Shown here: one piece after another, positions 11,423-23,200 of the stretch
How positions within the stretch are numbered: the first letter of the stretch is position 1
Layout: the number at the start of each line of letters is the position of its first letter
Notes under the pieces: generated by a model
Seen by the model: only the letters and a program-made list of their open reading frames with translations
Databases searched by the model: none
What the model was told of the DNA's origin: nothing
Assembly: GCA_023231475.1 (NCBI GenBank)
Contig: JALJEE010002645.1
Location: 1-43,528 of the forward strand
Direction: 5' to 3'
DNA: 43,528 nucleotides
From: Seison nebaliae
Taxonomy: Eukaryota; Rotifera; Pararotatoria; Seisonacea; Seisonidae
Position numbers and translations under genes: made by a program

Positions 11423-12704
11423 AAATTTTGTTGTTGAAAATTTGAGAGAGAGCATTAAAATAGTTATTCATTTTTTAGTTATTAGAATTTTTGATACTTA
11501 AATTATAAGCTCAAATATAATATGTCAATATATAAATATTAAGCTTATCTGGTCTAGAGAGAGTGTTTTGTATATATCGTTTTTAGAACTAGATAAAAAA
11601 CTGAATATTAAACATTATAATTACGATTCTTAATATTATCCAAATAAAAAAAAATCATGATAATTAAAGTTCAATAAGAGATTTCACTTCTGATGAAAAA
11701 TGAATGGTTTAATAATTAATGATAGTTGAAGAATGTTGTTTAATCATTTATTTATTTTTAGTCAGTTTTATGTTCAGTTTAGGTGCGATGAATGATCATT
11801 TATAATATTATTATTGAAGAAATTTCTTCTATTGCATATTAATTTTGATTCACCATTCAGAAAGGAAATTTTTCTTGTAATCACCTTTCACTTTTTGAAG
11901 AGAAACAAAATTGATGAGTCTAGGGAATGGAATTGTTAAACGAACATATTATCAAAACTTGCTGTCTTATAATCAGTAGATAGTGGGGAAATGGTTATAT
12001 TTGTTAGTTAATTGCAAATATTTAACAAACTAGTAATAGGAGGCTTAATCAAAGCAATACGTTGGAAAGATGAACGTTCGTCGTAGAGGATAGATTCTCT
12101 TTTGTGCATCAGATTTATTTCCATTTAACCAAACAGATGGTTCACTCCATGATGGAAAGAAGATTGAAGAGGAGGAATAAATTTGTAGCTATATGCAGTT
12201 TTATCAGATTATTGTGTTGAAAGAATCTAATTCGATTTGAGATGACGGGTAATAATGATCCGTTAAATAGTAGGATTCTTTCTCTCTAATGGAATGAGAC
12301 TTCGCCAATTCTCTTGCAAGGTCGAATTGGAGTGTTGTGTTATTTAAGTTGTATATATAGAGCAAACGTTGTTAATACTCACTTCTTGAATAGTGGAAAA
12401 TGTGTAGGGAGAGTGCTCCATAAATTAAAAGGAAACTCCTAATGTTATTATTGTTGTTATTGTTGTTCTTCTAAGAATGATTGTTATTCTTATCTCTTTA
12501 TGCTGATTCATCTTGTCATGAATCAGAAGAATGATGGGAAAAATAATAAAAATAATTTTGGCTCTTTCCTTTTTCCTAAAGAATTTTAACTAATTCATTC
12601 CATATTTATCAATAGTATAATAAAAATAATTAACTATACAAGATCTTCCGTTCACTGTGTTCAAATCAATAAACATCTCGGTTCAGATAAAGTGAATTAG
12701 AGAG

Positions 12705-12710
12705 CACGTG
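12705..12710. promoter_or_regulatory. CACGTG E-box 36 nt upstream of the Zasp ATG
   Basis: A second CACGTG at nearly the same distance from the start codon of the divergent neighbour. It may act as an E-box, or lie in the 5' UTR and be coincidental. Confidence 0.3.
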
Positions 12711-12745
12711 AAAAAACTGTTTGTATATTAATCGAAGAAAAGGTA

Positions 12746-14563
12746 ATGGCGGGAGCTAAAATCAAAGTGAGGTTATCTCGTTCCGATGAGAGAACACCTT
12801 GGGGAATTCGCTTACAAGGCGGGAGAGAATATGGGAAACCGTTGACAATCGTCAAAATTGCTCCAGATAGTTTAGCTGCTCAAGCTGGATTGCACGTAGA
12901 TGATCTGTTAATTGGAATTGGCGAATTGGACAATGTGTCTACAATGAAACATGTTGAAGCACAAAATTCAATTCGTCAATGTGCCAACTATTTACCATTG
13001 ACAGTCATTCGAAATAAGAATTCATTCGCACTACCTACCGATGTTAATCAGTTATTCAACTTTTAAACTCTCTCCAAATTATACAGATTTATTTTTTTAC
13101 TTAAGAGATCACAATGCTTCGATGAAACCGTTTAAGCCAGAGGCAGCACAATATTCTGACCCACAATCGATAAATCCAACTTATGCAAAACCTCCAAATT
13201 ATCAACAACAACAACAACAACAACAACAACCTTCACAACAATATTCGCATTATAATCAAAATCCAAAATATGGGAAACCTCCGTCACAATATGGAGATGA
13301 ACAAGTTTCATCGTATTGTCCTCAACAAGCAAAACCGAATCCGTTTGCCCATCCACCAATCCCCAATCAAATTTTTCCTCCATCAAGTTATTGCCTTAAA
13401 CTTTCCATTAGACAAATAATCATCGAACCTATTAGTCTCGGATTGTTACTAATGTAAATGTTGAGATAAGTCTTCTTTATGAAGAACGATTGCAATATAA
13501 GAACCATAAATCCTGTTTTTATTCATATATAAAATAATGACAATAACAATAATAGAATTGTGGAGGTGTAGAAAGAGGAAAACAGAGAAAAGTTAGAGCG
13601 TTTGGACATATATCTAATCTCGTTCTGTCCATCAGCTGCTGGACAATTAAACAAAAGTCAAGGATAAAGAACTGAATTTTCATATTATTCGATAACTATT
13701 TTTATTTAACTCTATTATTTTTATTACTCATAAGTAAACATAGAACGACTTCTCACAGAAGTTTCCATTTGTTTTTCATTAAACATCTTCCGCCCTTTCA
13801 GAACGATCGGCTCTTGGAAAGAATATTACATTTCCTTCATCTGGTACCGGAATGCCTACTTGTGCCTTTTGTGAAACAAATATTCGTGGACCATTTGTAA
13901 CCGCTAGTGACAAGAACTGGTGTCCCGAACATTTCATTTGTTCATATGAGGGATGTGGAAGAAATTTACAAGTTCTTCTTCCATTATCAAACTCATCAAT
14001 CTATCTATCTAATTACCTATTTATATATCTATTTATCTATCAGGAATGTGGATTTGTGGAAGAAGAAGGAAAATTATATTGTGAGAGAGATTTCGAAATG
14101 TTCTTCGCTCCCAAATGCTACAAATGTCATCAACCCATAAAATATGTTTGTCAATTTTTTCATTCTAAAAATATTAATTACCATTGAACTTTTGTGCAGG
14201 AATGTGTGACAGCTCTCAATCAAAAATGGCATCCTGATTGTTTCGGATGTTATCAGTGTCACAAACCGATTGGACAAACTCAATTTCGAGTGGAAGATGG
14301 GAACAATTATTGTCTTCCTTGTCACTCTCAAGCTTTCAGTATACTTTGTCAAGGTTGCGAATTTTCAATTGAACCCGGAGATAAATTCGTCGAAGCTCTT
14401 AATGAGAAATTCCATGTCACTTGTTTCTGTTGTACAGTTAATATCTTTTACTTACTTCAATATCCTATTATTTGTGCAGGTATGTGGAATTGAATTGGCC
14501 GGTGTTGGTTTTGTTCCAAGAAATGGTAAACCATTTTGCAAGAAACATGGAAAAGCCATCTAG
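12746..14563 (+). CDS. Zasp/LDB3-like PDZ and triple-LIM protein
   Basis: Exon 12746-13042 encodes a PDZ domain (carboxylate-binding loop TPWGIRLQGG, then TIVKIAPDSLAAQAGL and the final strand LTVIRN). Exons 13802-13971, 14044-14145, 14200-14436 and 14480-14563 encode three LIM domains: CAFC with IRGPF and WCPEHF (LIM1), CYKC (LIM2) and CQGC (LIM3), ending PRNGKPFCKKHGKAI. Between them an exon ending at 13386 encodes a Gln/Pro/Tyr-rich linker (KPFKPEAAQYSDPQS, a Q9 run, GKPPSQYGDEQ) that joins LIM1 in phase. PDZ plus three C-terminal LIMs is the ZASP/Cypher/Enigma layout: Z-disc scaffolds binding alpha-actinin and integrin complexes in muscle. The PDZ exon donor at 13043 is phase 0, whereas the obvious acceptors near 13086 and 13105 are not; a phase-0 acceptor exists at 13143 but has a poor pyrimidine tract. 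Reading through gives a PDZ-only 106-aa form ending at 13066. Confidence 0.85.
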
Positions 14564-15435
14564 ATTAGTTGTATTAATGGAGAAGTGGAAAGTAATTAAT
14601 AATAGAGAACTTTTTATTCGTCTAATCCTTCCTCTACAAACCACATTTTTTTATACGAGCAATTCTGCTTTCATTCATATCATAACACAGGATATTTATT
14701 GCGCTGATACTTCCTATAAAATCTTTCTCATTCTTATTCTATCTTCTATTGCACAAATGAGACTTCCTCTTTATATTACCTTTATAACTTATAAAAACTT
14801 AAATAGGATAAGAACTTATTAGATTCATATAGTTTAAGAATTTGAATCAAAAAAGAAACTTCCTGTCTTACAATGGAAACTAATCGGTAGAAACATTTCT
14901 ATAAAATTCCAGACAAAGTTCAATATATTTCAGGTGTCAATATTACTTCAAATTAATATTTCAATAAAATACTCAAAATACATAAAGTCATAGTTAGATT
15001 GTGGTTAGAGTCATATAAAACCATTAGAAATATAGTCACAATTCACAAATCAGTCAGTTCCAATTCCAATATGAAAGAAAAACAATTGAAATAGGGAATA
15101 AGAGTTAAAAAATGAAATTTTTTGAATGTTACATTAATTGGAGAAGGAAGAAACATTAATAGAGTTGAATTATTAGCAATTTAATTAATTCAAGTTCAAT
15201 TTTGAATTGAAATTAAGCGCATACTCAAAAAGAATAGACTAAATAAATGAATTATACAACATGTGTTCGTTAATTCCAAAGAGAAGATGATAGTGCAATA
15301 AACATTTTATTTTTTAATTTTATTACTTGAAAAAGAAGAAGTCTTGGGAGACTCTCCACCCTCCCACACACAAATTATATTTATCAAATAACAAAATTAG
15401 AATAAATCATATATAAAATTCTAAAATAATTCACA
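14564..15435. other. Intergenic between Zasp and the SLC7 gene
   Basis: Holds the Zasp 3' UTR and the SLC7 promoter. Several AATAAA-like hexamers occur (for example about 14962-14968). No coding or RNA feature recognised. Confidence 0.5.
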
Positions 15436-17032
15436 ATGGATAATGGTGATGATATTCGTTTAAATTTCAATACAGGGGGATCATCATCGAACTCATGTGA
15501 AAAGATTGGAAGTGATGATTCGATTTTAAAGAAGAATAAACTTCATCGCCATATCAATCTACCTCATTCAATTTCAATTATTGTCGGTTCTGTAATTGGT
15601 TCGGGAATATTCGTTACTATTCGTGGAGTGTTGTTAGGTACGGGTAGTATCGGATTATCATTAATCATTTGGATATTAGCCGGTATTTATTCGATTATTG
15701 GTGCATTGTGTTATGCTGAATTGAATTCCAGATTATCATGTGTATCTGGTGGAGATTATGCTTATCTTCTCAACATTTTTGGTGATTTTTGGGCGTTCGT
15801 TCGATTATATGGCGACGCATTCATTATTCGACCGACAGGTGCAGCTGTTTGTGCTCTGGGAATTTCATACCATCTTTTAGATCCATGGTATGCAACGACA
15901 TCGATGATATGTAATCCTCCATTGATTCTCGTTAAATTATTATCAATTTTCATTATAAGTTCTTGTTTGATTTTCTTCTAAATTTATTATTCTTCAAATA
16001 GTTTTCTTGGGAATGATCAATTGTTATAAGTCGCAATGGGCACTCAGATTACAGACATGTTCCACTATCATGAAACTTTTAGCTTTGGTCGTTATCATGG
16101 CTGTTGGAATATATGTAGTGGTTCAACGAGATGAACCGACAACAAACTATTCAATGTTCTGGAATAATAGCGAAACGAATATCGCTAAAATTTCTATGTC
16201 ATTTTATTCAGCGTTATTCGCTTATCATTCATGGCATTTCTTGAATACAGTTTCAGAAGAGATTGAAAATCCTCGAAGAAATATTCCTATAGCTATCACC
16301 TTGTCATTGACAATCGTTTGTTTCTGTTATGTTGGTACGGTGTTGACATATTACACGTTGTTGACACCACAACAAATATTCTATTCGGAAGCAGTCGCCG
16401 TCACGTTTATGATGAAAGTTTGTCGACCAATTGCATTCACTCTACCAATTGCCGTCGCCTTTTCAGCGTTAGGAAGTGCAAATGGTCAATTATTTACAGC
16501 AGCACGATTATTCTTTATTGGTAGTCGTCATAATCATATGCCACAAATGATGGCAATGTTACAAAAAGACAGAAATACTCCAATTCCTGGTATTATTGCT
16601 GTCAGTTTGATTTCGTGTCTCTATTTGGCCTGTGTGCCAAAAATCGAAGATCTTATCAATTATACTGGAATTGCCACTTGGTTCCCAATTCTATTGACAG
16701 TTATCGGATTATTAAAATTAAAAATTAAAGAAAGAAATCATGAGAAATATAATTTTCATAAATCTGATTCTTCACTTTTCACCGTTCCCATCATACTACC
16801 AATCATCTATATATGTTTATCCGTTATCGTTCTCGGAGTGTCTGCGTTCGCTGATTGGAGACAAGCCGTCATTGGAATTATTTTCACTTTCTCCGGAATT
16901 CCGTTCTACATGTTTCTAGTGAAGAAACCGTTCGACTTAAAATGGCTGAAAAGTATGACGACATGTATATCTCATTGGAATCAGAAAATATTCATACTTC
17001 ATCACTCACCTTACGAAATAGAAGATATGTGA
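15436..17032 (+). CDS. SLC7 (LAT-type) amino-acid transporter light chain
   Basis: Two exons, 15436-15958 and 16002-17032, joined by a 43-nt GT-AG intron in phase, give 517 aa. The cytosolic N-terminus is followed by the APC/LAT core: GSVIGSGIFVTIRGVLLGTG (about residues 51-70), IGALCYAELN, SGGDYAYLL, and IIRPTGAAV. About 12 hydrophobic segments follow, the usual number. GSGIF lies in the unwound TM1 that binds the amino-acid backbone. Cys159, in the loop before the intron (SMICNPP), sits where LAT proteins carry the cysteine that disulfide-links to the 4F2hc/CD98 heavy chain, so this is probably a heteromeric transporter subunit at the plasma membrane. Substrate range (large neutral, or cationic/neutral exchange as in y+LAT) cannot be decided. 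Start chosen at the first ATG; the length is normal. Confidence 0.93.
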
Positions 17033-17202
17033 AATTTAGATGATATTTGATATGGTAACTAAATTGAAAGAATACTCATCTCACCGATTGCAAATGAATC
17101 TGATAATTTGGTGGAAATCTCATTCCATTTTAAATATGATTTGAATTTTTTAACTTGATTATCTTATTTGAAATATCTTCTAACTTTTATAATCGACGAA
17201 TG

Positions 17203-17208
17203 AATAAA
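17203..17208 (+). terminator. Candidate polyadenylation signal of the SLC7 gene
   Basis: AATAAA located 171 nt after the SLC7 stop codon, followed by a T-rich stretch. Motif-based only. Confidence 0.4.
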
Positions 17209-17836
17209 TAATTATTTTATGACAATCATCTTTTTCATTAAGTTGGTAGATTATCAACTTCTTTTATCTTTCTATTAAGTCAAATCCTCAAGTAGAGTAG
17301 GAACAAGTCAAATAATAAATTAAATGATATTTATTAAATTTTGTTATTTGTTTACTCTTCAAATTCTCCTATTGGTGTCCAAAGAAGATATGAAGAGAAA
17401 GAGAGATGATATCGTCAAATTCAGATGATGAATATTTCAGAAGAACAATTCGTGGAAGATAACCTTCATTGTTATAATCTTTTATGATAAATAATTTGTT
17501 AAATGATGAGAGAAATGGTTCTGAAACGCAAATATTTGAGAAGAGAAAAAAAATAAAATAATTTTCTGAAAATCATGAAACTGGTTGAAAAATGTAAATA
17601 GACAAAAAGAGAAAAATGTTTTTTTTTTAAATATATATAATTAGAATCAATAAATGGGATCGACAATTAATGACGCAAATCCATTAGGGATGAATACGTA
17701 TTTTCGTTTAGTACCCACACGATATGTTGGGGACTAATAATCGATATCTGATATTATGATGAAGAGGCAGATGTCGATTGATGAGGAAATGAGAATGATG
17801 TCGATTACAATGATAATTGAGTGATATTCATATATG

Positions 17837-17839
<3 letters not shown>

Positions 17840-17867
<28 letters not shown>

Positions 17868-17875
17868 CTGTGTGT
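17840..17875. repeat. (GT)n microsatellite
   Basis: About 14 uninterrupted GT units followed by an imperfect GT tail. Probably in the 3' UTR or downstream of the ZMIZ gene. Confidence 0.95.
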
Positions 17876-18222
17876 ATGTTTATGTATAAGAGATTATCCA
17901 ATGAATAAATAAGAGATATGATTAGGAATTGGGAAAAACATTTGGAATTTGGAGAATGAATCAATCAATAAATGTTTATGATAATTAATGAATGAATATT
18001 GATGAATGAATGTGAATGATCGAATAAATAATAAATATCGATATGAATGATATAATCATGTTCTGTTCCATCATCCGAAATATGATAATTAGAATAATTA
18101 TGTAGCGGTGATGTGATGGAATAATGATCATGATGAATGAGAATGTAATTAGTTTATATAAAGATCTTTAAAATGATTCTTGTAATATATCAACGTAGTG
18201 TGTTCCTGTGTTTGTGTTTGTA

Positions 18223-18247
<25 letters not shown>
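18223..18247. repeat. (GT)n microsatellite
   Basis: About 12 GT units preceded by degenerate TTTGTG repeats. Confidence 0.95.
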
Positions 18248-18254
<7 letters not shown>

Positions 18255-18636
18255 AAATTTGTGGAATTTATTAAAGAACATTTATTAGAATTATTCCAAT
18301 TTCTTCGAGAGGAATATCCTTATTTGTAATAATTGGATAATCACTTAATCATTTCATATCATTTGACCAAACAACAACAGACAACATGAAAACCATTAAC
18401 CAATTAGGTAGTTCAAATTGGTTTGAGGATATGTAGATGGATATTGCCGAATGATTTATTCTCTCCCAATCCTATCCCGTCTTATCCAACCCGTTCCACC
18501 AACAATAATCACATCGATGAAGACTATCCATCAATTCATCCATTAATTAACGAATTCTCTTCAACTGATTTATCAGTCATTTATTTTTAAATAATATAGT
18601 AAAATATATGTATAAGATATTATAAATTATGTATAT

Positions 18637-18727
18637 AGTGTGCGTGGTGTGTATATATATGTGTATGTGTGTGTTATTGTGTATATTTGAGTGTTCTGGT
18701 GTGTGTGTGTGTGTATGTGTGTATGCG
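18637..18727. repeat. Imperfect GT/GTAT-rich tract
   Basis: A GT-rich run interrupted by TATATA and TTATT segments, starting about 65 nt beyond the ZMIZ stop codon in its sense direction, so most likely in its 3' UTR as a CA-rich element. Confidence 0.85.
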
Positions 18728-18793
18728 TTCGTCATCTCTTTCAGAGTGACATGATGAATAGTGTAGAATTCGATGAAGAATGAAGACGATATA

Positions 18794-20140
18794 CTACGAA
18801 TCTTTAGTTGAATCGGTTCGCTTCTTCCGTCTCCCATCTCCCAACAACATCTCCAATTGATGATTGGATTGTGAGTCAGATGCTTTCCTCGGCCTCTTCT
18901 CACGAAACGTTGTCTCATCATCATTTGTCATCATATACGGAGATTGTTGTTGGAGTTGCTGTTGCATTGAATAATCATTCGGCTCGTTCTTTATTCGATT
19001 ACCACCATTCGATGATAATAATTGTTGGGCGAGAATACTCTGACCAATATTACTTCCATTATTATTCCTCATCGGATATTGTTGTTGTTGCTGTTGTTGT
19101 TGGAGTGATGATTGTTGTTGTTGTTGTTGTTGTTGAGAAGGTGGATAGAATAAAGATGAAGAATTCGATGGCGGTTGCATATATACGCTGTTGTTGTTAT
19201 TATTATTATTGATATCTTTATTTGAAGAATTGATCTGATAAGATTTATTATAATTCAATGGATCATTCTCTATGTATTGGTCAGTGGCATTGACCGATTT
19301 AGAGTAATCATTCGACATCGGAAATGAATGATCTGCCTCGATTACCTGTGTCAACAAATCAATTTCATCTAAACCATCCGAATTTCCTTGTGTTTCATTA
19401 GTAGTATTCGTATTAATATTTCCATTATTCACCATATTATTCGCATTGAAATCCTGTGGTAGATTTATGGAATTATCATTAAAACAATTATTCTCACTAC
19501 TATTCACATTACTGTTATTATTGTGATTGATTGGAATTGAATTAACATTCATCATCTGATCAGGTTGAACATAATCATTCCCATATTGATTTGTCGTCAT
19601 CGATGGATTATTCGCATTGTTGTTATTGTTGTTAGGCATCATGGGATTATTCGTATTGTTCTGATTGGAAATAGGAAGATATTCGCCATTCTGATTAATG
19701 AAAGGTAAATCAGAATCGATCGGTGCACCTGATGATCGATCGACATTGATGTTCTTGTTCGATGGATTGTTCATATTCTCATTAGGATTATATGAATTAT
19801 TATATTGTTGAGTGAAAGATGTGGGTTGATTGGCATTGGAATAGTTAGATGTATTATTGTCAAACGAATTCTGTCCATCCATTCCACTCATTCCATAATT
19901 CGAATAGTTCGACGATGAAACATTATAATTATTTTGATTAAACATCAAATTCTGATTATTCATTCCACCAGGTCCACTACCAGTATTTTGGTTGTTATTG
20001 TTGTTTGGAGTAGAACTGCTATTCGAATTATTATTATTCATTGGGAAATTTTGATTTGGATTATTTGGATTTTGTTGTTGTTGATTATTCAGAAAATTAT
20101 TAGAATCAAAATATGCATTACCATTATTACCAACATTATT

Positions 20141-20212
<72 letters not shown>

Positions 20213-23200
20213 TCCATTAACAGATGATGATGATGAATTCATTTCATTATTACTCGATGGAGTACCAACGGAATATTGTTGAGAATATTGTTGTTGTTGT
20301 TGTTGTTGGACGAAGGGGAAATGTTGTGGCGGTGAAGCAATATGAGATATGTTCGAATGTTGAACTGGTAAATTATTCGTTTTCATTTGGATGTTATTAC
20401 AATAATTCGACATATTCGAACCGACAGACATCGGTTGTTTTGAAGGAAATGAATTAATACTCGTATTATTACTTCCATTTCCATAATTGTTTGCAAGATT
20501 ATTGATACTACTGCTAATGTTGATGGGTGTCGGTGGTTGAGTCATGGGTGTCAATGGAAGTTGAGAAGTATTCGTTGAGAATAAAGGCGAATTGTGAGCA
20601 CTGTCATTTGTCGTTCTTCCACCATTCAAATTGTTCGTTGGATTTCCCGTTTGATTATTATTATTATTATTATACATTCTATTGAACATCATCGCATTAT
20701 TATTATTATTATTATTGTTGTTATTATTATTATTATTATTGATGACCATATTATTCTGATCATTATTGATTCCACAAGAATAATTCCATAAAACGGATTG
20801 TTGTTGTGACGGTTGAGATGGTGGTTGTTGTTGTTGCGATGAATTCGGTTGTACATTTGTTGGATCGTTGACTGGAGGAGCATTGTTCGTTGGTACGTTC
20901 GCATTATATGCACTCGGACCATTCGAGTGATGTGATGGTGGATTATAATAAGGAATATTATTTTGTGGACTACGATAAGATGCATTCGGTGCACGATCAT
21001 CATGTGATTGTGGTGATGCATAAGCATCAATTCGATTCGTATTCGAATTACATGAGAGATTAGATGGTGGACCAGCAGAATATTGCGTCTGTAACGTAGC
21101 AGTTGCCGGATTATTCTGTGCCATTTGATTCGACATCGGATTCTGAATTACATTCGAATTATATTGACGATTTATTCCAAAATCAGATGGTGGTGAATTA
21201 AAGGGCGTTCCACCACTATTACTTGCATAAGCTGAAAATGGAGAACAACCAGATTGTGAAGTATTCCTCCAATTATTATTGGCACTTCCATTATTACTAT
21301 TATTATTCATCATCAGATTAGATGATGATGGTTGTTGTTGTTGTTGTTGTTGCGGTGGTTGACCCGATTGTTGAGGCATCTGATTTGGAGGTTGTTGTGG
21401 TGGTTGTTGTTGAGACGGTTGGACACCTAACATCGATTGTTGAGTTGGACTCATCATAGAATCAGTTGGTGCCAAATAAGAAGAGGATGACGATGCTTGT
21501 CTTCCACTCACATTTCCTGCACTACTGATAATTGTCGTTTGATGAAGATTATGATTATTATTATTATTATTCTGATTCGTATTTGAATTTGAATTTGTAT
21601 TTGAATTTGTATTCGTAGTTGTATTCGTAGTTGTATTTGTATTTGTATTCGTATTCGTAATCGTATTATTGACAATAACATTTGGAGGAAGATTCGAATT
21701 ATTCATCACATTATTCTTTTGTTGTTGTTGTTGTTGTTGTTGGAGTTGTAATCTCATAGAATCTGTCATATCAGATTTCATTAAATTTTTCTGATTTTCT
21801 AAATTTTGATTATTATTGTTATTCATCATTATTGCATTATTCTGCCATAACATTGGCGGTAATGATTGCATCTTATTCATCATTTGTTGTTGTTGTTGTT
21901 GTTGAAGTTGTTGCTGTAGTTGCTGCGGTGTCAAATTATTTCCCGTCACTTGTTGTTGTTGTTGTTGTTGTTGTTGCTGCTGCTGCTGTTGAGGAGCTGG
22001 TTGTGACAATTGTTGTTGAGATTGGGGTTGTTGTGGTGTCGATTGTTGTTGTTGATTAGGTTGTGGTTGTGGATAGAATGGATTCCATACGGCATCTGAA
22101 TCAAAAATTATATAATCCAATGGAATAGAATTCGCTTGTATCCGATTCTTCACTGTCTCAAGGACATCCATCAGATACGCATCAATTTCCAACTTTTCCA
22201 ATTGAGCTAACTTCCTATCAATTTATCAAAATTAAAATAAAAGAAACATAAAATTTGTACGAACCTACAAATGGGACATCTCCAACAAACTTGATGTTTA
22301 TGTTTCACCAAATATGTCTTCAAATCAAAACACTAAAAATTTAGAAGAATAAAATTCGATTTTCATATTAATAAACATTTTGAGACTAACAGAATAATGT
22401 CGACATTCTGAACCTCGTGCAGGAATATTAATTCGTCGATTAGTCAATGGACACCGAATAGAAATTGTCATATTTAATGGACCACTCTTTTGTTGATCTT
22501 TGTAATGTTCGGTCACCATTTGGAACATGTTGCGAACTAAAGAATATTTTCAATGGAAAATCAAATTAAAGAAATTATGAAATAACTCTTCTTTTTACAT
22601 GCTTCGATTGGGAGTAATCTCTTTGATTTCAAATCATCAATCATTGTTCGAATTGGGAGTTTATGGACGATGGCGATAACGAACGAAATTCCCGCATCTT
22701 CATTCTTCTATTAATAATCATCATATATGAAGAATAAGAGAATGAGATATGTACAAACTTTACAATCTTTGCAGACACATGAATTAAATCGAATTTCTAA
22801 ATTATTATTTCTTCGACATTCATCTTTTATGTACAAAGGGAATGGGCAATCTTGTCGAAACAAAATATTTTTCCCATTCAAAACTATACTTTTGATCAGT
22901 TGACCCAATTCAGGACTAAGACAATTACAAATCAATTGAATATCAGCATCTCGTCTGAAAAATGGAGAATAAAGAATTTAAAATTGAAGAGAAATAGTTT
23001 AACCTCTTTTGTAATTGTTGTTCATCTTCGGGTGAGACGGAGAATGAATGAATCAATTTCAATTGATTATGTTCGCTTGGTTGGATATCTTTCGAGATGA
23101 TTTCAAGAGGAACATACATAATAGTATCAAGATCTTGTTCATTCTGAAATTGAACTTGATTGGACGAGTGATAACTATTCGTCACGGTCGTTCCACCTGT

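Larger units (their letters stand above)
11376..12745. other. Divergent intergenic region, RpS2 / Zasp promoters
   Basis: About 1.4 kb between head-to-head genes. It contains a CACGTG element close to each start codon (separate entries) and otherwise AT-rich sequence without convincing open frames or RNA genes. Confidence 0.55.
17033..18793. other. Convergent 3' region of SLC7 and ZMIZ genes with GT microsatellites
   Basis: This 1.76-kb region holds the 3' UTRs of the two converging genes. It contains three GT-rich microsatellite tracts (listed separately) and many GAATGAAT/GATGAATG short repeats around 17970-18150. No convincing coding sequence. Confidence 0.55.

Noticed and set aside
11234-11455. 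Acidic Val/Asp-Glu-rich open frame antisense to or shifted from RpS2
   Set aside because: It is an alternative frame of the Arg/Gly-rich RpS2 N-terminus. RpS2 is unambiguous.
17734-17964. Thr-His repeat open frame over the GT microsatellite (also 18577-18924 and 30028-30210)
   Set aside because: Simple-sequence artefacts: dinucleotide repeats translate to Thr-His or Cys-Val without stops.
20689-21030. Ile/Met/His-rich open frames on both strands inside the ZMIZ C-terminal exon (also 19934-20227, 21832-22059)
   Set aside because: Shadow frames of TTA/TTG trinucleotide repeats. The Asn/Gln frame is continuous with the SP-RING exons.
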